Shown here: positions 38,843 to 47,644 of the stretch, piece after piece
Layout of the letters: every line of letters begins with the position of its first letter
How positions within the stretch are numbered: the first letter of the stretch is position 1
From: Rothia sp. P100
Lineage (GTDB): Bacteria; Actinomycetota; Actinomycetes; Actinomycetales; Micrococcaceae
Assembly (NCBI RefSeq): GCF_023712425.1
Contig: NZ_JAMAYG010000001.1
Coordinates: 744,001-808,000 of the forward strand
DNA length: 64,000 nucleotides
Reading direction: 5' to 3'
Program-made: the position numbers and the translations under genes
Notes under the pieces: model-generated
The model's database searches: none
Told to the model about the DNA's origin: nothing
The model's input: the letters and a program-made list of their open reading frames with translations, nothing else

Positions 38843-38904
38843 TTTGGTTTGGGGGTAAACCCTATGCACAGTTGATTTTATGTGGGTTTGGTTGGGTACG
38901 TCAA
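38843..38904 (-). promoter_or_regulatory. fru operon promoter with flanking repeats
   Basis: On the minus strand -35 TTGACG (38899-38904) and -10 TAAAAT (38875-38880) are 18 bp apart. A TTTGGTTTGGG element at 38843 and TTTGGTTGGG at 38887, 44 bp apart, flank the -10; these direct repeats are candidate FruR sites. Confidence 0.6.
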
Positions 38905-38929
38905 TGTTCAAAGACCTGGAAGCGTTGTA

Positions 38930-39379
38930 TTACACGCATTCCTTGAGGGTTTGCGTGGGTTTCAAGACAACATGTAAAACCACTAAACCCACAACCCAAC
39001 CGATAGCACAACCCAGGGAGTTAGCTAGCACGTCCAGCAGTGAACTGGTTCGCCCGGGCATAAAGTGCTGGGTAGTTTCAATGAAAAGGGTAGCGCCCAG
39101 ACCGCCCAGAGGCACCAACCAGGAGCGAGTAGGGCGCAGAAGTAAGGTAAAGAGCAAGCCGCCGGGCACAAATATCAGCACGTTGGAGAGCCATTCCACC
39201 TGGGCGTAGCCGAACCAGCGGGGTAAGAGCCCTGAACCGTAACCGGTATGTAGAAGTTCTTGCAGAACGCGGCTGGGCTCCCCCGCGTCAACGTGCACTG
39301 GCCAGAATACAATCACAGCAATGGTGAGCAGGTAGCAGGCTAGAGCCGCCCACCCCAGCAGTGTGAAAGGTGATCGCAC
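38930..39379 (-). CDS. VanZ-family membrane protein
   Basis: A 149-aa protein with four membrane segments. The family signature is seen in the loop NVLIFVPGGLLF and in IETTQHFMPGRTSSLLDVLANSLG. VanZ of enterococci gives low teicoplanin resistance, but most relatives are uncharacterised. GTG 39379 directly abuts the stop of the phosphatase gene before it, so the two are co-transcribed. Confidence 0.85.
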   Translation of the reverse strand: MRSPFTLLGWAALACYLLTIAVIVFWPVHVDAGEPSRVLQELLHTGYGSGLLPRWFGYAQVEWLSNVLIFVPGGLLFTLLLRPTRSWLVPLGGLGATLFIETTQHFMPGRTSSLLDVLANSLGCAIGWVVGLVVLHVVLKPTQTLKECV

Positions 39380-39964
39380 CTAGGGTTTGCCCCTCAACAG
39401 TGGTTCATGATCAACTGACCAGGACGCCAGCCCCGGCAGATGTACCTGGAAAGGTTCTGCGTTGGCGACCGTGCCAAATTCCTCACCCTGCGTAGCTGAA
39501 AGAGCCCGCCGAATGAGGGAACCGTGAGAAACAGCGATGACCCGTTGATTCGGGTAATCACTAACAATTTTGCGCAGAGTCTCAATGCCGCGCAGGTAGA
39601 CAGATCGCTCCGATTCGACTCCCGCATAAAAGGCATCGGGGGTGCGGCGGGCTTCTTCTGAGATATCTAGCCCTTCCGCTTCACCATAGCTGCGCTCTAC
39701 CAACCCATCGTAGGTAGCGCTGACCGTGAGACCGAAATCTGCGGCAATAATCTGAGCTGTCTCTAAAGCCCGGCTTAGCGGGGAGGCAACGACCACGTCA
39801 TAGCTGAGACCACGCGCTTTGAGGGCAGCGGCGGTATCGTGCGCCTGCTGACGCCCCACATCATTGAGGGGGATATCGGAGGAGCCCTGCATCAGACACT
39901 GCTTGTTCCAGTCAGTCTGGCCGTGACGGATAAGGGTAAGGGAGCCGGTGTTATGCGTAGTCAT
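39380..39964 (-). CDS. histidine phosphatase family protein, copy 1
   Basis: A 194-aa phosphoglycerate mutase-like phosphatase. The RHG motif with the phospho-His is LIRHGQTDWNK near the N-terminus; the second Arg is in SPLSRALETA, the acid/base Glu in VERSYGEAEG and the second His in VSHGSLIRR. These enzymes act on diverse phospho-compounds. It is the middle gene of a run with another copy before it and vanZ after it. Confidence 0.88.
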   Translation of the reverse strand: MTTHNTGSLTLIRHGQTDWNKQCLMQGSSDIPLNDVGRQQAHDTAAALKARGLSYDVVVASPLSRALETAQIIAADFGLTVSATYDGLVERSYGEAEGLDISEEARRTPDAFYAGVESERSVYLRGIETLRKIVSDYPNQRVIAVSHGSLIRRALSATQGEEFGTVANAEPFQVHLPGLASWSVDHEPLLRGKP

Positions 39965-40002
39965 AGAGTTCTTTCTGGGCGGTTGATCAGCGACAAAGCA
40001 GT

Positions 40003-40554
40003 TTAGGCAGAGAGGTGTACAGGCAATTCAATGACTGCACCATTCACCGGAATGAGCAGTTCACCGCCAGTGCGGGCCTGCAAGGTGGCGCCAATCAGCA
40101 TGCCGTGAGCAACCACAATGATGTTCTGTTGCGGGTAGTCAGCTTCGACCTGCCTTAGGGCGTCATCGGTGCGTGCCAGAAAGTCTGCCATGGGTTCTAT
40201 ATCCAGGGTTTCCGCCACTACGGCCGCCCAAATCGCAGGGTTAGATTTGGTGCCCTCGAGGCTTCTGAAGGACCGCTCAGCCAGTCCGGCATAGACTCCA
40301 CCGATCTCTAGGCTCAGAGCATTGGCAATAATCTGCCCGGTTTCTACCGCTCGGCTCAGCGGGGAGGTGACCACCGCGTCCCAGGTGAAGCTCTCACCGC
40401 GGTCCTCAGCAAAGGTGCGCAGGTTATGAGCTGCTTCCAGAGCCTGGCCCCGCCCAGTGTCGTTGAGCGGGATATCGGTGGCACCCTGCAGGCGGCGGTC
40501 GATGTTCCAGTCAGTCTGGCCGTGTCTGATAAGTACGATAGGCATAGGCTCCAT
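40003..40554 (-). CDS. histidine phosphatase family protein, copy 2
   Basis: A 183-aa paralogue of the next gene. Motifs match: LIRHGQTDWNIDRRLQG, SPLSRAVETG, LAERSFRSLEG and VVAHGMLIG. It leads the three-gene unit, 38 bp before copy 1. The pair suggests duplication; substrate is not predictable from sequence. Confidence 0.87.
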   Translation of the reverse strand: MEPMPIVLIRHGQTDWNIDRRLQGATDIPLNDTGRGQALEAAHNLRTFAEDRGESFTWDAVVTSPLSRAVETGQIIANALSLEIGGVYAGLAERSFRSLEGTKSNPAIWAAVVAETLDIEPMADFLARTDDALRQVEADYPQQNIIVVAHGMLIGATLQARTGGELLIPVNGAVIELPVHLSA

Positions 40555-40671
40555 TATTCCAGCACTCTCTCTACCCTGCTGAGTAGAGCCACTGTTAGCT
40601 TACTCTAGGCAGTCTATGCCTGCTGCGTAATATCGTGCCCGGGGTAAGGGCTCTTATGAGAGCATTAAGAT

Positions 40672-41379
40672 ATGTTTTCTCTTGATACCACTGATACCTG
40701 GGCACCCCACTGCGCTGTCTTTGACTGCGATGGCGTGCTGCTTGACTCAGAAACTCTTTGGAACGACGTCCAAATTGAGCTCTTTGACCATTACGACGTG
40801 ACCGTGACCAAAGAGCTCGAAACATCACTGATCGGTTCGGCAGCAGAAGACTTGGCTAAGGTCATTGCCCACCTTTCACCCCAGGCACAAGGCAAAGAAA
40901 ACTTCTATGATCAGGTGCTCGCCCATGTGAAATCCACTGAGTTAGAGATTCTGGACCGCGGGGTTGTACCCATCCCGGGCGCTCTTGACTTCATCAAGAA
41001 ACTAGCGGCTCATATTCCCGTAGCGGTTGCTTCTAATTCATCTGGGGAATTACTGGCCGTGAAAATGCAGAAATTTGGCTATGCAGATATCGTAACCACC
41101 TGGGTATCTTCCAGCGATGTGCCCTCACCCAAACCATCACCCGATATCTACCTTGAAGCAGTACGCCGTTTAGGATTTAGCCCCGAACAAGCTCTGACGG
41201 TAGAAGATTCCGTCACGGGCATGATGGCAGCAACCGGCGCAGGCACTCGCTGTCTGATTTTTACTCCCGAGACACCGGAACAAAAAGAACTCCTAGCGGC
41301 GGGAATCGGGCGCTTTGACTCTTTCAAGGACGCAGAACTTCTCGCCCAGGTAGACCGCTGGCTCGCCAGCAAAGCATAG
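40672..41379 (+). CDS. HAD-superfamily hydrolase
   Basis: A 235-aa phosphatase of the beta-phosphoglucomutase/phosphoglycolate group. Motif I is FDCDGVLLDSETLW, motif II ASNSSG, motif III the Lys of PSPKPSPDIY and motif IV VEDSVTG. The cap domain is helical. It is divergent from the histidine phosphatases. The start ATG lacks a strong ribosome site. It resembles the HAD protein at 1429 in architecture but is not a close copy. Confidence 0.85.
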   Translation: MFSLDTTDTWAPHCAVFDCDGVLLDSETLWNDVQIELFDHYDVTVTKELETSLIGSAAEDLAKVIAHLSPQAQGKENFYDQVLAHVKSTELEILDRGVVPIPGALDFIKKLAAHIPVAVASNSSGELLAVKMQKFGYADIVTTWVSSSDVPSPKPSPDIYLEAVRRLGFSPEQALTVEDSVTGMMAATGAGTRCLIFTPETPEQKELLAAGIGRFDSFKDAELLAQVDRWLASKA

Positions 41380-41421
41380 CTAGCAGGTTATATAGACTAG
41401 CCAAAGACAGGGAGGGCAACG

Positions 41422-41946
41422 ATGCCTGAAGAATCTGAGCGCGATCAATCGCGTTTTGGTAAGCGCCTTGAGGATCTCAGTGAGGACGAGCGCGCCTATT
41501 ACAGGGACTTCCTGCCGCCCTCTCCTACTCCTACCACCAGTACCGCTGATGATCCGGTCGGGCAGCGCTCTGCTCGGAAACCCAGGAAGCCGCTGAGCCG
41601 CTGGTTCTGGTTTCCGCATACTCTGACCGGGCTTGCCCTCATCACGGCTCTAGCCAGTTTTACGGTGGTGCCCGCTGTTTACTCTGACGTGTCGCCGGAG
41701 CTTCGCCGCAACTATGTAATTATGTGGGCTGAGCTTGCCTTCTTCTTCCTACTCTTCGCAGCTCTGCTCTACGGTATCTTCACACTGGCCCGCTTCACCG
41801 ACCACGATGATGAGGACGACGACCGGCTGGTACGCCCCACCGACTATGCCGAGCGTCTCTACGAAAAAGACATAGCCCGGACGCAGAAGAACTTACCCGA
41901 CTCCGGTTTCTACGACTCATCCTGGGTCAGCGGTAAGAAAGACTAA
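41422..41946 (+). CDS. two-helix membrane protein of unknown function
   Basis: A 174-aa protein with a charged N-terminal 60 residues (LEDLSEDERAYYRDFLPP), two membrane segments (about 68-88 and 102-122), and an acidic tail with DHDDEDDDR followed by a soluble 40-residue end. No family is recognised. The ATG has GGGAGGG upstream; the gene is 43 bp after the HAD gene and probably shares its transcript. Confidence 0.6.
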   Translation: MPEESERDQSRFGKRLEDLSEDERAYYRDFLPPSPTPTTSTADDPVGQRSARKPRKPLSRWFWFPHTLTGLALITALASFTVVPAVYSDVSPELRRNYVIMWAELAFFFLLFAALLYGIFTLARFTDHDDEDDDRLVRPTDYAERLYEKDIARTQKNLPDSGFYDSSWVSGKKD

Positions 41947-41956
41947 CCACCAACAA

Positions 41957-41989
41957 AAGGCCGGTCTCCTCAGAAGAGAGACCGGCCTT
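41957..41989. terminator. bidirectional terminator between convergent units
   Basis: A perfect 12-bp stem (AAGGCCGGTCTC with GAGACCGGCCTT) with a nine-base loop lies between the membrane protein gene and metI. Confidence 0.85.
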
Positions 41990-42019
41990 AGACGTGCGGG
42001 GCAAGCCCACCTGCTCTGA

Positions 42020-42718
42020 CTAGCGGCGCATGACCTTGCGGGCCAGCATGTTGCCCACCAGCTGGATGAGCTGCACCAGAATGATAATGACGGCAACGAC
42101 GCTCCAGGTGATGATCTCGTTGAAGCGCTGGTAGCCGTCCACCAGAGCCACCTTGCCCAGGCCACCGCCGCCGATGTAGCCTGCCATAGCAGACATATCG
42201 ACCACGCCAATGACCAAGAAAGTGTAGCCCAGAATCAGCGGCCCGAGTGCTTCGGGGATCATAACGGTGAAGAGGATGCGCATTTTGGATGCGCCCATAG
42301 CGCGGGCTGCTTCAATCACGCCGGGGTCAATAGAGACCATGTTCTGCTCAACGATGCGGGCAATAGCAAAGGTCGCGCCGAAGACCATGGCAAAGATAGC
42401 CGCATTAGCACCCAGCCTAGTACCAACGACCATGGAGGTCAGCGGGCCCAGAGCAGCCAACAAAATGATAAAGGGGATAGGGCGAACGATGTTCACCACG
42501 ACATTAAGCACGATGTTAACGAAGCGATTGGCCAGGATGTTGCCCTGGCGGGTGGTGTAGAGCAAAAGCCCCACCACCAGGCCCAGGAAACCGGCAATGA
42601 GCATGGTGAAGGACACCATGTAGAGGGTTTCACCCAGGGCGGGGACCAGTTTATCGGGCATAAAAGAGGCCCAGTCGACCGAATTAGCCGCCAGCAGTTT
42701 ACCTTCGCTCGTGTACAT
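42020..42718 (-). CDS. metI: methionine ABC transporter permease
   Basis: A 232-aa integral membrane protein with five to six helices and the EAA-type coupling loop seen as EAARAMGASKMRILFTVMIPEA. It forms the channel of the MetNIQ importer. Its ATG overlaps the metN stop by one base (TAATG). The N-terminal periplasmic start and PIPFIILLAALGPLT are typical of MetI. Confidence 0.94.
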   Translation of the reverse strand: MYTSEGKLLAANSVDWASFMPDKLVPALGETLYMVSFTMLIAGFLGLVVGLLLYTTRQGNILANRFVNIVLNVVVNIVRPIPFIILLAALGPLTSMVVGTRLGANAAIFAMVFGATFAIARIVEQNMVSIDPGVIEAARAMGASKMRILFTVMIPEALGPLILGYTFLVIGVVDMSAMAGYIGGGGLGKVALVDGYQRFNEIITWSVVAVIIILVQLIQLVGNMLARKVMRR

Positions 42719-43776
42719 TAGCGTACCTCCTGCACGCGGGTTACGGTTTTGAGTTCAGCAACCGCGGCATCAATGCTGATGACATCGCCGATTAGTTCCA
42801 GGGTGAGATTACCGTAGCTCTTACCCTGTAGGGTTTCTAGACCACCTTGCACAATGTTGAAGGAAACATTGCGGGATCCCAGGTAAGAGAGCACTTTGCC
42901 GATGCTGGTGTTCCCCTCGGTGATCTCGATGTTGACCAGATAGCCGCGGTGGCGTTCTTTAAGTTCAGCAGCTTCGCCACCAACGGGAGTAGTTTTGACG
43001 GCCGTACCCACAAAGCGCTTAGCAGTGGCAGTCTGGGGGTTAGAGAAAACATCGTAAACATTGCCGCTCTCTACGACCTTGCCCAGCTCCATAACTGCCA
43101 CGCGGTCTGCAATGTTTGAGACGACGTCCATTTCGTGGGTAATCACGATGACGGTGATACCCAGCTCGTGATTGACCTTTTTGAGTAAATCCAGCACCTC
43201 AGCGGTGGTTTCTGGGTCGAGGGCACTGGTGGATTCGTCTGCTAAGAGCAGGGAAGGTGAGGTGGCCAAGGCACGGGCAATCCCCACGCGCTGTTTCTGA
43301 CCGCCTGATAACTGATCGGGGTAGTTCTTTGCCTTATCAGCAAGACCGACGAACTCCAGTAGCTCGGTGACGCGCGCAGCGCGTTTGTTCTTATCCCAGC
43401 CAGCTACCTTGAGCGGGAACTCAACGTTACCGGCTACAGTGCGTGAGTTCATCAGGTTGAACTGCTGAAAAATCATGCCAATGTTGGTACGGGCTTCACG
43501 CAGCTGGGATTCGCGTTTACCGGCAACCTCAAACCCGTTGACGGTGAGGGAGCCACTAGTAATGGATTCAAGCCCATTGATGAGGCGCACCAGCGTGGAT
43601 TTACCGGCACCGGAATAGCCGATGATGGCAAAGATTTCGCCGCGGTTGATGGTCAAATCGACGTGATCAACGGCGGTAACAGTTTTCTTGCCTACGCGGA
43701 ATTCTTTGGTGACGTTCGACAGGACGACCATGGGTTCAGCTGCCGAACGTGACGATACAATGTGGTCTTCGGTCAT
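42718..43776 (-). CDS. metN: methionine ABC transporter ATP-binding protein
   Basis: A 352-aa ATPase. Walker A is GYSGAGKST, signature LSGGQKQRVGIARAL, Walker B LLLADESTSALD and the switch His in VITHEMD. The C-terminal NIL domain (about 270-350, IEITEGNTSIGKVL to TRVQEVR) binds methionine and gives trans-inhibition in characterised relatives. It follows metQ after a hairpin-bearing gap. Confidence 0.95.
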   Translation of the reverse strand: MTEDHIVSSRSAAEPMVVLSNVTKEFRVGKKTVTAVDHVDLTINRGEIFAIIGYSGAGKSTLVRLINGLESITSGSLTVNGFEVAGKRESQLREARTNIGMIFQQFNLMNSRTVAGNVEFPLKVAGWDKNKRAARVTELLEFVGLADKAKNYPDQLSGGQKQRVGIARALATSPSLLLADESTSALDPETTAEVLDLLKKVNHELGITVIVITHEMDVVSNIADRVAVMELGKVVESGNVYDVFSNPQTATAKRFVGTAVKTTPVGGEAAELKERHRGYLVNIEITEGNTSIGKVLSYLGSRNVSFNIVQGGLETLQGKSYGNLTLELIGDVISIDAAVAELKTVTRVQEVR

Positions 43777-43838
43777 GGTTTCTCTTCAGTAGGTAGGAGC
43801 ATCTTGGTACTAAAGCCTTGGATGCCGGTCAAGCAAAC

Positions 43839-43868
43839 GCAGCGGTAGCCTAGTTGGGCTACCGCTGC
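43839..43868 (-). terminator. metQ-metN intercistronic hairpin
   Basis: A perfect 12-bp GC-rich stem (GCAGCGGTAGCC with GGCTACCGCTGC, six-base loop) follows the metQ stop by about 45 bp. The minus-strand tail GTTTGCTTG is only partly T-rich, suggesting a leaky terminator that keeps binding protein above MetN and MetI. Confidence 0.65.
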
Positions 43869-43911
43869 GGCTGCGTGGCGAGCTAACTCAAAGCGACAGT
43901 CTCGAGGCGTT

Positions 43912-44775
43912 TTAGCCGCGCAGCTTGTCTTCCAGAGTTGCCAGAGTTGAGCGCAGCTCTTCGACGTCGATATCTACCTCAACGGCGGTACCCTGAGTCT
44001 CTTCTTGCACAGCCTGCAGCACAGCATCGGTGTGGAAGATTTCAACAATCTTCTTGTAGGTCTCATTATCAGCGTCATCAGCCTGAGCTACGAAGAGGTT
44101 GACGTAGGGGCGGGCGCTTTCGTTGGCGGGGTCATCCTGAGCCAGCGCGTTCTTGGGGTCAAGACCCGCGTCCATGAGGAAGTCGTTATTGATCACTGAA
44201 GCATCGACCGATTCCATTGAAATCACGGTCTGAGTAGCGTCAACCGGGGTGACCTTGACCTTGGACGCAGCTGAATCTACATCGTCAATGGTGGGGGTAT
44301 CAACTTCGCTGGTGAAGCTAACCAGGCCGTTAGCTTCCAGCAGTTTCAGTGCGCGGGCCTCATTGACAGTGTCATTGGGGATTGCAACTTCGGCGCCGTC
44401 AGGCAAATCGCTAATTGAGGTGTGAGTGGTGGAGAACATGGCCATGGGGTAGATGACGGTGGGACCAACAATTTGCAGGTTGTCATCGTTCTTGACGTTG
44501 TAGTCAGAGAGGTAAGCAATGTGCTGGAACCAGTTCATGTCGATATCCCCGGCATTGAGGGCAGGGTTGGGCTGGCTGTAGTCACTGAACTCAACAAGTT
44601 CTACATTAATGCCTTCTTCAGCAGCAACTTCGACTAGTTTCTTGTTGGAATCACTGGAACCGACTACACCGATGCGAACCGTTTCGTCGCTAGATGATGC
44701 TGAGTCAGATGAGCCGCAGGCTGCAAGACCGAATGCTAGGGGTACGAGAGCCAAAGAGGCAACAAATTTCTTCAC
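43912..44775 (-). CDS. metQ: methionine-binding lipoprotein
   Basis: A 287-aa NlpA-family lipoprotein. The signal ends in a lipobox, FGLAACGSS (Cys about residue 20), so it is anchored outside the membrane. The mature part has VRIGVVGSSDSNK, the ligand-loop NWFQHIAYLSDYN and the late NLFVAQ strand. It delivers methionine to MetNI. GTG 44775 is the start. A long structured leader with repeats precedes it. Confidence 0.93.
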   Translation of the reverse strand: MKKFVASLALVPLAFGLAACGSSDSASSSDETVRIGVVGSSDSNKKLVEVAAEEGINVELVEFSDYSQPNPALNAGDIDMNWFQHIAYLSDYNVKNDDNLQIVGPTVIYPMAMFSTTHTSISDLPDGAEVAIPNDTVNEARALKLLEANGLVSFTSEVDTPTIDDVDSAASKVKVTPVDATQTVISMESVDASVINNDFLMDAGLDPKNALAQDDPANESARPYVNLFVAQADDADNETYKKIVEIFHTDAVLQAVQEETQGTAVEVDIDVEELRSTLATLEDKLRG

Positions 44776-44827
44776 GGCTATGAATCTTTCTGCTGGGAAG
44801 TATATGAGGTGCGGCCACGCTCAGCGT

Positions 44828-44915
44828 CTAATGTCTTTAAGGTGCGGAGGTGGTCCCTAATGTCCGCCGCTGCTGCGGCGTCTTTTCCATTAGACCATTA
44901 GAGAGCTACCGCACC
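44828..44915 (-). promoter_or_regulatory. structured repeat-rich leader of metQ
   Basis: GGTGCGG (44841-44847) pairs with CCGCACC (44909-44915); inside, CTAATG pairs with CATTAG and a 6-bp CGCCGC/GCGGCG hairpin (44865-44880) closes the structure. CTAATGTC occurs at 44828 and 44857, and CATTAG twice in tandem, eight bases apart, at 44888 and 44896. It does not match SAM-I or SAM-IV wording that I know. A 17-codon frame (44837-44890) also lies inside, without a ribosome site. Confidence 0.55.
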
Positions 44916-44967
44916 CCTATCTGACCTACTTTTGCGGTCTATTTCACGCCTTAGTGCGCAACATAAA

Positions 44968-44990
44968 GTTACCTAGTAACACGAGGTAAC
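44968..44990. promoter_or_regulatory. GTTACCT dyad upstream of metQ
   Basis: GTTACCT, nine bases, AGGTAAC forms a 23-bp dyad, and GTAAC also repeats directly with a 10-bp period. It lies between fadD and the metQ leader and may be an operator or a weak fadD terminator. Confidence 0.45.
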
Positions 44991-45039
44991 ATTTAGTGGT
45001 TTTGCACGATGGGCGGCCGCGGTAGCCCTGAAGTCATAT

Positions 45040-46770
45040 CTAGTGTTTTCCATCCAGTCTTGCTTCGATGTTTTCGCGCACCTTGCGGCGCAGGGTTTTC
45101 CCCAGCATTGAGCGAGGTAGATCCTCGACCTCGTAGTAATTACGGGGCACTTTGTAACGGGTGAGGCGGGCACGGCAGTGCTCTTTGAGTTCTTCGGGTT
45201 CAATAGCGTAGCCCTCAGCAGGAATAATGACCGCGGTTACGGTTTCTCCGCCAGAGGCATCGGGCAGGCCCACCACAGCGCAGTCAGCCACCGAGTCATG
45301 CTGTTTGAGTACATTTTCAACCTCGGTCGGTGAAACATTGAAGCCGCCAGTAATAATGACTTCTTTGATACGGTCAACGATTTGGATGAAGTAATCCTCA
45401 TCGAGTTTCACGATATCCCCGGTGCGAAGCCAGCCACCTTCAACCAGGGTATTACTAGTATCTTCGGCGCGCTTCCAGTAGCCCTTGAAGACCTGCGGAC
45501 CGCGCACCCAAAGTTCGCCTTCGTCTCCGTGGGGGACGCCCTCAAGAGTGTCGGGGTCTACCACCCGGATGTCAGTGGAAGGGAAGGGTATGCCGATGGA
45601 ACCGGCACGGCGGCTGTCGTTGAGCGGGTTGCAGGAAACTAAGGGGGCGCATTCAGTCAGACCGTAGCCTTCCACCAGCATGCCGCCGGTAGCTTCTTCC
45701 CATTCAGCAACCAAATCGGTGGGCAGGTGCATGGCCCCTGAAACCGACGTGCGGATGCCGCGCAGAGAGACGCCGCGTTTCTTGGCTTCATCTAGAATAC
45801 GGCGGTAGACCGGCGGCACCGCGGGCAGGACGGTGGGCGGGGTCTTCTTCATTGCCCTGAAAATGAGATCCATGTCGACGGTGGGAAAGAGCACCACACG
45901 GGCGTGGCAGACAGCGGCTACCGTCTGGCCCAAAGTCATACCGTAGGCGTGGAAGAGCGGGAGTACCGCATAGATAACGTCGCCGCCTTGGGGCTGAATG
46001 TAGGCTTCGCCCATGCGTCCGTTGGATTCCAGATTGCGGTGGGTGAGCATAACCCCCTTGGGCAAGCCCGTGGTACCTGAGGTGTATTGCAGCAGGGCCA
46101 AGTCGTGGGCGGTGGGGCGGTGATGGTCAGCGGCAATAGGCTCGTTTTTGAGCAACTGACGCCAGGAAGTTGTACCCTTAGCTACGCCCTCCAGCTTCTC
46201 GCGGGAGGCTTTGAGCTTACCTACCGGCAATTTCAGGGCGGTACGCATCAGACGAGGCATCTCTTCAATCATGTTGACCGCGAAGATGTGCTTGGGCCGA
46301 ATATCGCTGGGCAGAGAGGTGACGTTATCTGCGATTTTGTCCCAGACAATAGCTGCCTTAGCGCCGTGGTCTTCGAACATGTGGCGCAGCTCAGCAGCGG
46401 TGTAGAGAGGATTATGCTCGACCACCACAGCGCCCAGACGCATGATGGCGTAAAAAGCGACCATATGTTGCGGACAGTTAGGGAGGACGACGGCCACCCG
46501 GTCGCCGTGTTGGATACCGGCTTTGCGTAGGCCCTCAGCTACCCGCAAAACCTTCTCTCCCAGTTCACCGTAGGTGGTGGTGGCGCCGAAAAATTCTAGG
46601 GCAATCTTCTGGGGGTGCTCACGCACTGCATCTGCCATCAGGTGGCTGAGGGATGTCTCTGGTAGTTCTACATTGCCGGGGGTGCCGGGGCTGTAGTTCT
46701 TTTGCCAGGGACGGTGGGCGAGCGGAAAATCGTTGCTCTGGTATGAATTTTCGACTGTTTGCATACACAC
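45040..46770 (-). CDS. fadD: long-chain fatty acid-CoA ligase
   Basis: A 576-aa ANL-superfamily enzyme. The P-loop-like motif is YTSGTTGLPKGVMLTHRN, the adenylate motif GYGLTECAPLV, the hinge VDRIKEVIITGGFNVSP and the C-terminal catalytic Lys in LPRSMLGKTLRRKVR. It activates fatty acids with ATP and CoA. GTG 46770 or ATG 46764 is the start. The gene stands alone, divergent from a small membrane protein gene. Confidence 0.92.
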   Translation of the reverse strand: MCMQTVENSYQSNDFPLAHRPWQKNYSPGTPGNVELPETSLSHLMADAVREHPQKIALEFFGATTTYGELGEKVLRVAEGLRKAGIQHGDRVAVVLPNCPQHMVAFYAIMRLGAVVVEHNPLYTAAELRHMFEDHGAKAAIVWDKIADNVTSLPSDIRPKHIFAVNMIEEMPRLMRTALKLPVGKLKASREKLEGVAKGTTSWRQLLKNEPIAADHHRPTAHDLALLQYTSGTTGLPKGVMLTHRNLESNGRMGEAYIQPQGGDVIYAVLPLFHAYGMTLGQTVAAVCHARVVLFPTVDMDLIFRAMKKTPPTVLPAVPPVYRRILDEAKKRGVSLRGIRTSVSGAMHLPTDLVAEWEEATGGMLVEGYGLTECAPLVSCNPLNDSRRAGSIGIPFPSTDIRVVDPDTLEGVPHGDEGELWVRGPQVFKGYWKRAEDTSNTLVEGGWLRTGDIVKLDEDYFIQIVDRIKEVIITGGFNVSPTEVENVLKQHDSVADCAVVGLPDASGGETVTAVIIPAEGYAIEPEELKEHCRARLTRYKVPRNYYEVEDLPRSMLGKTLRRKVRENIEARLDGKH

Positions 46771-46810
46771 GATTGTGCCACAGCACCTTTATTACTGACA
46801 TACTGGGGGT

Positions 46811-46966
46811 ATGGCTCGTAGACGAAAAGAAGACATCAGCCCCGAGGAGTTTAGGGAGCTGATGCGTGAAATTAACAAGCGCATGATTATTGCCGGCCTC
46901 ATTGTGATTACGGCTGGTCTACTCATCATCGGCGCTCTTGCTCTCTGGGGAGGTCCCAATGGTTAA
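46811..46966 (+). CDS. 51-residue single-helix membrane peptide
   Basis: The frame encodes 51 residues: a charged cytoplasmic start ([20 protein letters not shown]), a hydrophobic helix ([20 protein letters not shown]) and a short tail LWGGPNG. The next gene's ATG at 46959 lies inside it and overlaps the stop (ATGGTTAA), so the two are translationally coupled. GGGGG precedes the start. No family is recognised. Confidence 0.65.
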   Translation: MARRRKEDISPEEFRELMREINKRMIIAGLIVITAGLLIIGALALWGGPNG

Positions 46967-47600
46967 TTGGCAACAAAAACGAGAAGGCAAAAGCGTCTTT
47001 GAACAGATGACGGCAGGTTATGCCTACCGGCCCGATGATGAGTGCATTGACCTTCACAGGAGAGTAACTCAGCTAACTCAGGTCTACGCTCAGCAATACT
47101 ACGCCTCAGATCCCATGATGACTGAAACACTCAATGAGATGGTGGGGTCCCTGGGCGAGGGATCAATGATCCGCCCCGCTGTCTCTTTCGATTACGGCGT
47201 CAATACCCACATTGGAGCTGGTTGCTTCTTCAATTTTGGTTGTATCTTTTTGGACGTAGCCCCCATTACTTTTAATGATGGTGTGCTCGTTGGGCCTAAT
47301 GTTCAATTTCTGACACCCACCCACCCTCTTAACCCGGTAGATCGTGCGGCACTGTGGGAGGGTGGTTTACCCATCACTGTAGGCCGCAACGTCTGGATCG
47401 GTGGAGGCGCGATTATCCTCCCGGGAGTCACAATCGGTGAGAACGCTGTGATTGGCGCTGGAGCCGTGGTGTCTAAAGATATCCCAGCCAACGCCGTAGC
47501 GGTGGGCAACCCCGCCAAGGTGGTGCGGTATGTGGCTGAGGATGAGCGCCCTACCGACCCCAACCATCAATATAGCCCGCAGGCTCTGCGCCTCGCTTAG
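46959..47600 (+). CDS. sugar O-acetyltransferase, left-handed beta-helix type
   Basis: A 213-aa member of the NodL/LacA/maltose acetyltransferase family. The N-terminal cap has [15 protein letters not shown]; hexapeptide repeats run from [19 protein letters not shown]-like turns to [20 protein letters not shown]; the catalytic His is in [10 protein letters not shown]. It transfers acetyl from acetyl-CoA to a sugar. ATG 46959 has GGGGAGG upstream, inside the peptide gene before it. Confidence 0.9.
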   Translation: MVNWQQKREGKSVFEQMTAGYAYRPDDECIDLHRRVTQLTQVYAQQYYASDPMMTETLNEMVGSLGEGSMIRPAVSFDYGVNTHIGAGCFFNFGCIFLDVAPITFNDGVLVGPNVQFLTPTHPLNPVDRAALWEGGLPITVGRNVWIGGGAIILPGVTIGENAVIGAGAVVSKDIPANAVAVGNPAKVVRYVAEDERPTDPNHQYSPQALRLA

Positions 47601-47644
47601 TCCTTCCTGTATCCTCAACCTATCTAGCAGAAAGAGTCTCGAGG

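Noticed and set aside
44828-44915. SAM-I or SAM-IV riboswitch upstream of metQ
   Set aside because: The conserved core segments of those classes are not visible on either strand, so I left it as an unassigned leader.
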